In this document: positions 22,452 through 31,525 of the stretch, piece by piece
Position numbering within the stretch: the stretch's first letter is position 1
Layout: each line of letters starts with the position of its first letter
Source: a virus
DNA: 63,022 bases
Reading direction: 5' to 3' (one strand)
IMG/VR virus record: IMGVR_UViG_3300027857_000019
Location: 1 to 63,022 of that record
Position numbers and translations under genes: made by a program
The notes under the pieces: generated by a model
The model's input: the letters and a program-made list of their open reading frames with translations, nothing else
Told to the model about the DNA's origin: nothing
The model's database searches: none

Positions 22452-23882
22452 ATGGCGTACTCCTACATCACGCAGGTGCAGGCAGTCGCGCAACTCGCGG
22501 CGCTGCTTGATGACCCGAACAATCTGTACTGGAGTTTCGCCGAACTCGCCATCTATCTCACTGAGGCTGTCCGCACATTCTCCGGCCTGAGTCGGTTCTA
22601 TCGCGCTCGGGCTGCATTCCAGCTTGCTCCAACCGTCCCATTCTACGACCTGCCAAAGCTGATCCCTCAGCGCTCGTACAACGTGCTCGATACCGATATC
22701 GCGACAACGTGCGCGTTGCATTTACTCGAATCGCCGCCTACTGGGAATATCTGGAATGGAACCGACCAGTTTTCACTCTCGGATGTAGCAGACGCCATCA
22801 CGAGGCGCACGAACCAATTCCTGCTTGACACCGAATGCACCGTATCGCTTACAGGTGGGTTCGGGCTGACATGGGACCAAGCCACGATGACATGGGACCA
22901 ACTCATCGCGACGTGGGACCAACTTGGCCTTGGGGCAGTCGTAACCATCACGCCACCGGAAGACCGTGTTCAAATGCCGGATAACGTAATCGCGGTACGG
23001 CACGCGAATTTCGCGGATGGCTCAGGGAATCAGTACTCGCTATGGCAGGACGACCAATGGTCGGTCGATTCAGGGAGCAACTCGCTGGCAAAGCAGACTC
23101 CAGGTCGCCCACTGGTCTATACCCTCTCGGAAACTCCCGCGCTTACCTTGCGCCTATCGCCGCCGCCAATACAGAGCGGACTGCTGGAGTTGGCTACAAT
23201 CAGCGCGGTTGGGCCATTCAACCCCCTCACTGGGACTACGCTCGGAATCCCCGACGACTATTCCTGGGTTGTGAAGTGGGGTGTTTTGGCGGATCTGTTG
23301 GGCCGCGACGGACAGGCCAGCGACCCGTACCGCGCTCAATACTGTGAATCGCGCTATCAGGAGGGCGTCATCGCCTGTCGGGCGGGCAGTTCTGTGCTAG
23401 ATGTCCAGTTGGAGGGTCAGCCATTCTGGATGACATCCTACACGCAGATGCGAGACGCTATTCCATCGTGGCGTAGCGCAAGGCAGAAGCCCAAGGTTGG
23501 GGCCATGCTCGGCCAGAATCTTGTTGCCTTCGGGCCTGTTCCTGCGCGAGCCCATGGCGTCACGATGGATGTCGTAGCTAACGCTGTTGTGCCAACTCCG
23601 GGCGGATTCGTACAAGTTGGCAGAGAAGAACTCGGCGTCATTCTCCGGTACGCTAAGCACCTTGCCGCCTTCAAGATGGCTGGACAGGAATTCATGGAGA
23701 CGATGGACGGCTGGCAGGCCATGGTAAAGCTCGGCGTGCAGATGAATTCGGCATTACGTGCGGAATCGCGGAACCTCGTTGCCATGCGAGATCTGGCGAG
23801 TATTGATCGGCGATTCAAACCTGATCGGATGCCGAGTCCAGAGAAACAACAGGCCGCGCTGGTCGGCCAGGGGATTAATTAA
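22452..23882 (+). CDS. Putative neck or tail protein, 476 aa
   Basis: The ATG at 22452 starts shortly after the previous stop. A helical N-terminus (LYWSFAELAIYLTEAVRTFS) and the later YDLP-containing segment resemble phage neck/tail connector proteins. Residues 140-160 hold three tandem 7-residue repeats starting TWDQ. The C-terminal third is helical and charged. The tail role rests on its position before the spike gene. Confidence 0.55.
   Translation: MAYSYITQVQAVAQLAALLDDPNNLYWSFAELAIYLTEAVRTFSGLSRFYRARAAFQLAPTVPFYDLPKLIPQRSYNVLDTDIATTCALHLLESPPTGNIWNGTDQFSLSDVADAITRRTNQFLLDTECTVSLTGGFGLTWDQATMTWDQLIATWDQLGLGAVVTITPPEDRVQMPDNVIAVRHANFADGSGNQYSLWQDDQWSVDSGSNSLAKQTPGRPLVYTLSETPALTLRLSPPPIQSGLLELATISAVGPFNPLTGTTLGIPDDYSWVVKWGVLADLLGRDGQASDPYRAQYCESRYQEGVIACRAGSSVLDVQLEGQPFWMTSYTQMRDAIPSWRSARQKPKVGAMLGQNLVAFGPVPARAHGVTMDVVANAVVPTPGGFVQVGREELGVILRYAKHLAAFKMAGQEFMETMDGWQAMVKLGVQMNSALRAESRNLVAMRDLASIDRRFKPDRMPSPEKQQAALVGQGIN
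22869..22931 (+). repeat. Three tandem 21-bp repeats
   Basis: ACATGGGACCAA and close variants start at 22869, 22890 and 22911, a strict 21-base period that encodes TWDQATM, TWDQLIA and TWDQLGL. The in-frame period suggests recent expansion by slippage within the neck/tail protein. Confidence 0.7.
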
Positions 23883-25978
23883 TGCTGAGAGCCTTCGGAA
23901 ACGTAGAGCAAGGCGGGTCCACTGTCAACGTGTCAGTCGCCAGTGGCGCTTATACGGGAGCCACGACGGGCGACGTCCAGAAATCGTTTCCGGGCGCTAC
24001 CGTAACCGTGTATCTGACAGGGACCCTCACGACGGCTACGATCTACTCGGACAACGGCATCACGCCCCTCGCTAATCCCTTCACGGCTACGCAGACGGGC
24101 TACTGGTTTTTTTACGCGGCGAACGGCCGGTACGACGTGAAGTTTAGCGGGGCTGGAGTGCCAGTACCATTCACGCTAGGCGACATCTCTCTTAGCGATC
24201 CGGGTGGCGTCGCAACGGGAGTGACGAGTTGGGGACCGCTCGGCAACTCGCGCACAGGCGCAGTAATTCCGGCGACAAACGACTACACCCTTCGACAGAT
24301 TCAGAATGTCCCATTTTTGAACGTCCTCGACTTCAATTTCGCACCGCAGGCTCCTGGAACGTCGCTCAGCCCCGGCGCGAACGTCATCACTCTTACGCCT
24401 GTGCCTCCGGGTGTGAACGGTGCAGACGGGAGCCACTACCTCTACATCTCTGGTGGAACTGGGGCCGCCGAAGCCGTGCTCATCACGGGCGGTACGGCTG
24501 TATCGGGAGGCGCATCTGGCACGGTGATCGTGAACTGTGCGAACTCGCACTCCGGCGCGTGGACGATTGCCAGCGCTTCAGGAGGTTTGCGCGAGGCGAT
24601 CATTTACGGCGGGACCGGTGCGGATATCCGCATCCCAGCCAATACGACCCTAACGCTCTACGCGCAACTCGTCATTGACCAGCAATTCCTCACAATCTCT
24701 GGCGCGGGCAAAAGTTCAAGTCTGGTCATTGCCGGAGCAAATGCCAATATCAATTCCGGCCTGATTTACATCGGTACATCGGTCGGCGCTGGCCTAACGC
24801 TGCGAAACTTTGCGCTGGATGGGAACCGCGCAAATAACGGGACGAACAATGCGAACGGGGCGTGCGTTTACGCAGGCGCTACGTTTTCTACCAGCGGCAT
24901 CGACGGAGTGAGCATCATCGGCATGGAGTGCCGATTTACCAACAAATTCGGCATCGAAGTAGCTGGACCTCAGAATCGCTGGCTCATCCGCGAATGCTAC
25001 ATCCACGACAACGGGGGACCTGGAGGGACGGATGGCGGAGTCGGAATCTATTTCGTGCAGAGCGGCGCCAACCCGTTTGCCGAAGATGTGCAAATCATTG
25101 GGAACCATATCGAGGCGAATTATCCGACCGCAGGAGCGGCGAACTTTGGCGGCGGCATTCTCATCTCGGCATATCGGGCGATAGTCTCGGGGAACTTTTT
25201 CAAGAACAATTATAACGGCGGTGGACAGGTCGCTGGCGCGATGGAGATCGTCGCGAATAATCAGGTCTATCGCACTACGCCTAAGCCAAACGGAAACGCA
25301 GGCGGCGGCGACAACACGACCGGCATTGAGTGCGTCACATTTCCCCAGCAAGTGACGGGGAATATCGTTATAGGCCACGATCTAGGCGGCGGCATCGTGC
25401 TCCAAGGGAATCCCCTAGGCCCTGGTGGAGAAGGTTCCGGCGATATGGTGGTCGCCGACAACTACGTACTCACGGCTTCAGTCGGGATCTCGCTTCTCAA
25501 CGCTGGTGGGACGATACGGGCCGTCATCATCGCAAACAACCGCATCGCCGCTGGCTTGGGAGGCGGAGTTGTCGGACTGCAAATAGACACTGCGGCGGGA
25601 GTCGTTTCGGTTATCGGGAACAATTTTATAGACTGCACGACATTCGTGGTGGACAACACTACCTACGGCGTGCTCTACGCCAACAATCTGCCATTCTCGG
25701 TCAACAAGCTCTATCTCGGCATCGTTCCTTCAGCGGCTTCAATTACGATGGCTGCCTCGCAAGTAGCGACGATCACAGGAGCCACAAATATCAACACGAT
25801 CAGTCTGAAGCCAGTCTACGCTGGCGCGGTCGGTGCTGGAATCCAGGTCACACTGATACCGGCTGCGGGTTCTACATGGCGCGTCGTCACGGGCGGTAAC
25901 ATTGGGAATAACCTGACTCCAGTCGTAGGCATCCCGGTAATTCTAGTATTTGACGGGACGTTATGGTGGGCGAAATAG
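23882..25978 (+). CDS. Tail spike with right-handed beta-helix, 698 aa
   Basis: Residues 230-620 consist of repeated short beta-coils rich in Gly, Asn, Ile and Val (LTISGAGKSSSLVIAGANAN; VIIANNRIAAGLGGG), typical of pectate-lyase-like right-handed beta-helices. The N-terminus (about 1-130) looks like a separate beta domain for attachment to the tail. The protein likely binds or cuts a surface polysaccharide. The ATG at 23882 overlaps the previous stop. No catalytic residues can be named safely. Confidence 0.7.
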   Translation: MLRAFGNVEQGGSTVNVSVASGAYTGATTGDVQKSFPGATVTVYLTGTLTTATIYSDNGITPLANPFTATQTGYWFFYAANGRYDVKFSGAGVPVPFTLGDISLSDPGGVATGVTSWGPLGNSRTGAVIPATNDYTLRQIQNVPFLNVLDFNFAPQAPGTSLSPGANVITLTPVPPGVNGADGSHYLYISGGTGAAEAVLITGGTAVSGGASGTVIVNCANSHSGAWTIASASGGLREAIIYGGTGADIRIPANTTLTLYAQLVIDQQFLTISGAGKSSSLVIAGANANINSGLIYIGTSVGAGLTLRNFALDGNRANNGTNNANGACVYAGATFSTSGIDGVSIIGMECRFTNKFGIEVAGPQNRWLIRECYIHDNGGPGGTDGGVGIYFVQSGANPFAEDVQIIGNHIEANYPTAGAANFGGGILISAYRAIVSGNFFKNNYNGGGQVAGAMEIVANNQVYRTTPKPNGNAGGGDNTTGIECVTFPQQVTGNIVIGHDLGGGIVLQGNPLGPGGEGSGDMVVADNYVLTASVGISLLNAGGTIRAVIIANNRIAAGLGGGVVGLQIDTAAGVVSVIGNNFIDCTTFVVDNTTYGVLYANNLPFSVNKLYLGIVPSAASITMAASQVATITGATNINTISLKPVYAGAVGAGIQVTLIPAAGSTWRVVTGGNIGNNLTPVVGIPVILVFDGTLWWAK

Positions 25979-25981
25979 CAC

Positions 25982-28900
25982 ATGCCCGCTTACTCGCGAA
26001 AATACTCCAAATTCTTCTGCAAGGGGATGAACCTTAACCGTTCTCTCGATGCGATTGGGGACGGAGAATTTGGCTGGCTCTACAATGTGCGCCAGTATCG
26101 CGCTGGTGAGTTGGTTTCCCGCCCGGGTCTTGCGCTCACGTCCAATTCCTTCGGAGCGACAGGGCCGACCGATTACCTGCATTCAGGCTACACGCTGAAC
26201 GATACCAACCCGGATTCATCCGGCGGAACGCGGCGATTCGTCGGCTATAACACAACGCTCTGGTGGGGAGACCAGTTAATCTCCGGCTCGACATTCACGC
26301 AGATAGATTCCGGCTTTAGCGGGAATCCGCTGTCAATGGTTGCATTCTCGCCGAAAGAGAACCCCACACCATTCCTGTATGTTGGAGACTCTAATCAATC
26401 GCGTAAGTACTCCTCTTCCTACCTGAGCGCTGGAATCCCGACCGTCTACACGATCGGCATCCCGCAATCCTTTGTCGATAACGCTGGACCAGTGCTGAAC
26501 TGCGTCTCGCCAATCCCGACATTCTCGGCAGGCAGCATCACAGGCACAGGCTATCAGTGGCGATGGGTATTGCGCCATCTTGTGACGGGCTCGACATCCG
26601 CCCCAGGCGCGCCGACCTACACGCCTCAGAGCCTCACGAATCAACAGGCGTCTTTCCCCGACCCGAACACAGCTTTGAGTACTGAATACATCTGGGATCT
26701 TTACCGATTCGGAGGAACACTTCAGGCGTGGGCTTTCGTAGGGTCAGTCGTGAATTCTTCAGGTGGCACGGTGACCGACAATTTCACCGATTTGCAGTTG
26801 GACTCGGCGCAAACGCTGGATGTTCAGCCTGGAGATGTGCTATTCCAACCATTTCTAGTACGCGATGTGCCACGCTCCGGGACAGCCGGAAGCGTAAATG
26901 CGGCGCAGGCAACCGTTCCAGGAGCTTTAGGCGGTCATGGTTCGCAAGTGAATAGTGCGGCGCAGTTCAATCCCAACTGGATTCACGGAACGACGATCAC
27001 CGTTAACGATATAGAATGCACTATCAGCGCGATCGTATCCTCATCTATTCTCTTCGTCGATCAGGACCTTGGAAATCTCGGGGCTGTCGGATGGAAGGTT
27101 GACGGAGCGCTTGAAGCAGGAGCCCCATTGCCCTACATGTGGGGTCCATATGGCGCTGGACAGTTCGGCCTCTATATGTTCGGATGCGGAGACCCGCGTA
27201 ATCCTGGCACGCTCTACTGGACGAACGGCAACGACCCGGATACTACCTCCCCAACAAATTCTCTGGAACTTTGCTCCCCGTCTGAGATCCTACAGAATGG
27301 CTGCATCTGGAATGGTCGCTGTTACGTGTGGTCGAATGAGCGCATGTGGGAGGTCACGCCGGATCTCATCAACGCGGGGCAATTCATCGCACAAGTCATC
27401 CCTGGCGCGCGAGGGCTCGCTGCGCCGTGGGCCTTTTGCGTGGGAGACCTCATCTATTTTGTCGCCAAGGATGGGATCTACGAATCAGGCGGCGGGCTGC
27501 CAAAGAACATCAGCGATGCGCAGATGTACCAACTCTTCGGGCACGATTCTCTGAACGGAGAGATCGTCGCCATTCCTGATCCAGAAGGCGCTCCCGGAGC
27601 CCAACTCCTGCTGTATACGCCAGATCCTAACAATCAAAAGACGTGGCGGCTCACGTGGTATGACGGCGTTCTCTACTTCGACTACGTGGAATTCACAACA
27701 GGCCTCAGTCGGACGCTAGTACGCGACAGCCATATCATGAACGGCTGGATCATAGATTATTACCCTGCATCGCTCAATGTTGGGTATGTCTACCGCTTTG
27801 GGGAAGAAGCGTCTCATGATGTGCTGGTGGGGGTGGGATCGTCACTGGGCCACTTTTTTGGCAATTCCGATTTTGGGCAGCCGATTGAATGCGCGGTAAT
27901 GACGGGAGCGGATCTGCTCGGAGATTATCGGGCGCCCAAACTGATCGGCGATGCCGTCGTTGGCGGCCTGACGAACAATACTAACGTAACCGCGCGTTTG
28001 CTCGGAAGCCTGAACACAATTCAACTGGGTTCTGGAACGCTCAATACTCCCGCCTACGGGCAGTTGATTATCGACGTTGGGAATGGGCTGGGCCAACTTG
28101 ATAGGACCGCCGGCCTCTGGTTTCACTGGTCGAGCACGGTCGAGATTACCGTTAGCGATTGGGAACCCAGTTACGTTCTCAAGCCAGAAACCATCCAGAA
28201 GCGGGCTACGGACTGGACCGACGACGGCTTAGCAGGCTCGAAGTTCTTGAAAGCGGTTGTGATTGAGGCTAATGTCAGTGCTCTGCCTCTAATTCAGGAT
28301 TTAGTCGTCGATAATGTCAATCCGCTGAAAGTGAGTAGCGGCCTCCACACCTTTGTTGCGGGTGATGTTGGGTCAATCCTTCAGGTGGTCGGAGGCGCAG
28401 GCTTTACGCAGGGAACATATTCAATTCAATCCATAGTCGGCTCTTCTGCGATTCTAGATCATTCGCCAGGCGCGTTAAACGCTGCCGGAGGATTCTACAT
28501 CCTCTCTGGCAATCGCACGGTTCAGGTGCAGTACGATGGAGGGTCGGTTGCGGCAACCATCACGCTTGCAGCGCCAGGGCAGACAGAACTACCGTATTCC
28601 ATCGTTCCTCCGGTTGTCTGCCGGGAAATGCGGCTGGTTCCTACCGATGCGAAAACCTGTGAGATATTCAACGTCCGCTACGTTTGGGATCAATACCCGG
28701 AGTACCTCGATATCAACGAAGATTTCTACCTGGACAAGTGGCCGACCAATAAATACATTCGCGGCGTAGCGATCGAGGGAGATACCCAGGGATCAACTGT
28801 GCAAGCCCAGGTCCAGGCGGATGGCGGTACTGTCATCTCAACGCTTCCGCTTGTTCAGTCGGGGAAAACGCTCTCGTTATTTGCCTTTGGAACACCGTTT

Positions 28901-29911
28901 TTGTCATCCGAGGTTCGCCTGATACCGTTAGGGCATTGGCGCAAGCATTCAATCCGCTGGATCTTCGACGAATACCCCGACTTCGCCGGATTGATTACTC
29001 CTTGGGATGACGGAGGGCATCGTGGCGCTAAATATCTCCGCGGCGCGCTTCTAAAAATCGATACGGCCGGCAATAGCGTGTCGCTTGATCTCCAGACGGA
29101 CGGCGGGGAAAGCGGCCAATCCTTTTCACTTTCCACAAATGCGCAGTTTGAAATAGCGGTAGCGTTCAATCCGCCGATAGTGGCGCACCTGATGCGCTGG
29201 TTGCCCAACTCGCAACTGCGCTATTGGAGCACGGAATGGATCTTTGATCCTTACCCAGAACTCGCGGCCATATTCAGCCCGATCATGACGCTGGGCAATG
29301 TTGGCGCAAAGTTCTTTCAAGGGGTTCGACTGACGGCCGACACTCAAAACGCTCTTGTCGCTTTCCAGATTGTTTTCGATGGAGGGCAACTCGGCCCACT
29401 CCTACCCGCCACACGGTTTAACGGCAAGACGACTATTCCATTCTCCTTCGTTACGCCCTTCATTGCGCACGATATTCAAATCATTCCGCAAGGCGCGGCG
29501 CGGATCTTTGTGCCAGAGACGGAGTGGGTTTGGGAACCCGTGCCGGAATTGGCATCGAACTGGATAACGCAGGCGACCGACCATGATTTCCCAGGCTTCA
29601 GCTTCTTGCGAGATGGCTGGATTGGATATCAGTCAGCACCGACAGCGACAGCGGCAGAAGTTCTCTCCATCACGACGGAGTACGGAGTCTCGACCTACAA
29701 CCTGCCTCCATCAGCAACCTACGTGCGCCCGTATCAGGTGCTCGCTCCTCAAAAGTCGCGCTGGAAGCAGTACAGCGTGACATCGGCTAAGGGCGTGCGG
29801 TTGTTCGTGAAGGATACAAACCTGCGCATCAAGCCGTGGGGATCACCTGGACCATTCGTTGGCGCTGCACCTTTTGGAGACTTCTCTCGCATTATCGGAG
29901 CACGGATTTAA
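25982..29911 (+). CDS. Giant virion protein with tandem beta repeats, 1309 aa
   Basis: The N-terminal segment NRSLDAIGDGEFGWLYNVRQ followed by GELVSRPGL is like tail nozzle or stabilisation proteins of short-tailed phages. From about residue 700 onward there are roughly five tandem beta domains of about 95 residues, each carrying a W-x(2-3)-YPE-type motif (VWDQYPEYL, IFDEYPDFA, IFDPYPELA, VWEPVPELA). These may form a beta-sandwich string at the tail tip. ATG 25982 follows the spike gene by three bases. Confidence 0.6.
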   Translation: MPAYSRKYSKFFCKGMNLNRSLDAIGDGEFGWLYNVRQYRAGELVSRPGLALTSNSFGATGPTDYLHSGYTLNDTNPDSSGGTRRFVGYNTTLWWGDQLISGSTFTQIDSGFSGNPLSMVAFSPKENPTPFLYVGDSNQSRKYSSSYLSAGIPTVYTIGIPQSFVDNAGPVLNCVSPIPTFSAGSITGTGYQWRWVLRHLVTGSTSAPGAPTYTPQSLTNQQASFPDPNTALSTEYIWDLYRFGGTLQAWAFVGSVVNSSGGTVTDNFTDLQLDSAQTLDVQPGDVLFQPFLVRDVPRSGTAGSVNAAQATVPGALGGHGSQVNSAAQFNPNWIHGTTITVNDIECTISAIVSSSILFVDQDLGNLGAVGWKVDGALEAGAPLPYMWGPYGAGQFGLYMFGCGDPRNPGTLYWTNGNDPDTTSPTNSLELCSPSEILQNGCIWNGRCYVWSNERMWEVTPDLINAGQFIAQVIPGARGLAAPWAFCVGDLIYFVAKDGIYESGGGLPKNISDAQMYQLFGHDSLNGEIVAIPDPEGAPGAQLLLYTPDPNNQKTWRLTWYDGVLYFDYVEFTTGLSRTLVRDSHIMNGWIIDYYPASLNVGYVYRFGEEASHDVLVGVGSSLGHFFGNSDFGQPIECAVMTGADLLGDYRAPKLIGDAVVGGLTNNTNVTARLLGSLNTIQLGSGTLNTPAYGQLIIDVGNGLGQLDRTAGLWFHWSSTVEITVSDWEPSYVLKPETIQKRATDWTDDGLAGSKFLKAVVIEANVSALPLIQDLVVDNVNPLKVSSGLHTFVAGDVGSILQVVGGAGFTQGTYSIQSIVGSSAILDHSPGALNAAGGFYILSGNRTVQVQYDGGSVAATITLAAPGQTELPYSIVPPVVCREMRLVPTDAKTCEIFNVRYVWDQYPEYLDINEDFYLDKWPTNKYIRGVAIEGDTQGSTVQAQVQADGGTVISTLPLVQSGKTLSLFAFGTPFLSSEVRLIPLGHWRKHSIRWIFDEYPDFAGLITPWDDGGHRGAKYLRGALLKIDTAGNSVSLDLQTDGGESGQSFSLSTNAQFEIAVAFNPPIVAHLMRWLPNSQLRYWSTEWIFDPYPELAAIFSPIMTLGNVGAKFFQGVRLTADTQNALVAFQIVFDGGQLGPLLPATRFNGKTTIPFSFVTPFIAHDIQIIPQGAARIFVPETEWVWEPVPELASNWITQATDHDFPGFSFLRDGWIGYQSAPTATAAEVLSITTEYGVSTYNLPPSATYVRPYQVLAPQKSRWKQYSVTSAKGVRLFVKDTNLRIKPWGSPGPFVGAAPFGDFSRIIGARI

Positions 29912-30810
29912 TGGCGAAGCAGGGACTTCCTCAGCGTGCAGCGCCTAAATTAGTTGACACTTCCATACAGACACTCCAACGCGCTTTCGATCAGGCATTC
30001 AGCAATATCTACCAACTGCAGTCCAGCATCCGAAGCGTCACAGCGCCAACGTCGGTCTCTCCCGGTTTGTCCGGCACTCACTCGGAGCGCATAACCGACT
30101 TTCCGCCTGGCAACTACGCGGCTGGCACGCAGTTCTTTGAGACCGACCGGAACTTGCTATATGTCGTGGTAACGATTGCATCCGCTGGAGGGCCGGTAAA
30201 TCAATGGCTGTACGCTTCGGGGATCTACCAGCGCCTCCAAAATCAATTAGCTTCGCTCAAGCCAACTCTGACGGCTTATGATAACGGATTGCTGGCCGAG
30301 GTCACAGATTACCGGCATATTCTGCGCTGGACAAGTCCAAGTTGGGGTTGGGGGCCTGGAGATGATGGACGGGCTGGCGAGGGGCCAATCATGCGCGAGG
30401 TTGACCCGAACCCCACGACTGGTTGGCACCTCTATGACGGTTCAACCGTTGCCTACCTGAACGCCGATGGGACGACGACGAACGTAACTTTGCCGGATCT
30501 GACGAGCGTAGCTGCCAATGCGTCCTATCTTAAGGCTGGCAGCCCAAACAGTGGCCCGAATGCCGCTACCCCCCCGACAACGGCAGCGGGCGGCTCAACC
30601 AACGCGGCGGCCACTGGAATATCAGACACCCAACCTCTAACCGGATCAGTGAGCGTTACACCGGCCGCTGGTTCATCAGTCGCCGTCAATCCGCATACTC
30701 ACCCGATCGTTGATCCTCAACATAGTCACACGTTCGGCGCCGGAGCGATCACGATAAATACCGATGGGCAACCCCGAAACTTGGAGCGAAGGCCTTGGTT
30801 TCGCCTCTAA
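29911..30810 (+). CDS. Tail fibre with collar-like C-terminus, 299 aa
   Basis: The ATG at 29911 shares one base with the previous stop. An N-terminal helix (LVDTSIQTLQRAFDQAFSNIY) is followed by a beta region and a C-terminal domain with PHTHPIVDPQHSHTFGAG and NLERRPWFRL. His-x-His pairs and a final R-x-W-F-R are typical of phage tail-collar/fibre tips that bind metal. Likely a receptor-contact protein. Confidence 0.7.
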   Translation: MAKQGLPQRAAPKLVDTSIQTLQRAFDQAFSNIYQLQSSIRSVTAPTSVSPGLSGTHSERITDFPPGNYAAGTQFFETDRNLLYVVVTIASAGGPVNQWLYASGIYQRLQNQLASLKPTLTAYDNGLLAEVTDYRHILRWTSPSWGWGPGDDGRAGEGPIMREVDPNPTTGWHLYDGSTVAYLNADGTTTNVTLPDLTSVAANASYLKAGSPNSGPNAATPPTTAAGGSTNAAATGISDTQPLTGSVSVTPAAGSSVAVNPHTHPIVDPQHSHTFGAGAITINTDGQPRNLERRPWFRL

Positions 30811-30828
30811 AAGGAGTATCATAGCGTC

Positions 30829-31521
30829 ATGGGCGGCTTCACTAATCCTTTGGGCAGTTCGCCGACAGCGGGTCCAGCCGCTCCGCTTGCGCCGCAGCCT
30901 AGTTCTGGCGATTCGCTGGCCGCTTACCTCCAATCACTTACGAATCGCGGGGCTACTACCGGCGGCGACCAGACCCAGGCTGGAGGTCAACTCCTGCAAT
31001 CCGGCGCAGGAACTACCGCGACAGGCTTGAATCAATTCACCGACCCGATCAACTATTGGAAGGCTATACTCGCCGGTGATCCAAATACGACATCGAGCGC
31101 ACTGGCCCCGACTGTGGCAAACGTAAACGCGCAATATGACGCTGCAAACAAGAGTTCTAGTCAGATGATGCCGAGGGGCGGATTTGCTTCGACGGTACGC
31201 GCGAATCTGCCATTTCAGAAGTCGGCACAGGTGAGCAACTCTATTCTCGGACTGCAACCGCAAGCCGCCAGCGCCTTGACAGGCATAGCGAATAATGAGT
31301 CTCAGATCGGACTCGGGCAACAAGGAATCGGCGTGAATGAGCAGGGGGTCGGGCTTCAGCAGTTGCAAGCGGCCTTACAGGCTCTCTTACAGCGGCGGCA
31401 ACAGAATGTCTCGCAGGATATTTCCAATACAGGCTTGCTAACTGGAGGACTCTCAAATCTTACGGGAGACATTCTAGGGAGTGGCCCTATCATGAAATCG
31501 CTAGGATTCCCAACTCCTTAG
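30829..31521 (+). CDS. Gln/Ala-rich putative internal virion protein, 230 aa
   Basis: The ATG at 30829 starts a protein with a disordered Pro/Gly N-terminus and a Gln-rich helical second half (GVGLQQLQAALQALLQRRQQ). This composition, with no Cys, is common in phage internal or ejection proteins. The role is inferred from position after the fibre gene and before two similar large proteins. Confidence 0.5.
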   Translation: MGGFTNPLGSSPTAGPAAPLAPQPSSGDSLAAYLQSLTNRGATTGGDQTQAGGQLLQSGAGTTATGLNQFTDPINYWKAILAGDPNTTSSALAPTVANVNAQYDAANKSSSQMMPRGGFASTVRANLPFQKSAQVSNSILGLQPQAASALTGIANNESQIGLGQQGIGVNEQGVGLQQLQAALQALLQRRQQNVSQDISNTGLLTGGLSNLTGDILGSGPIMKSLGFPTP

Positions 31522-31525
31522 CCCT

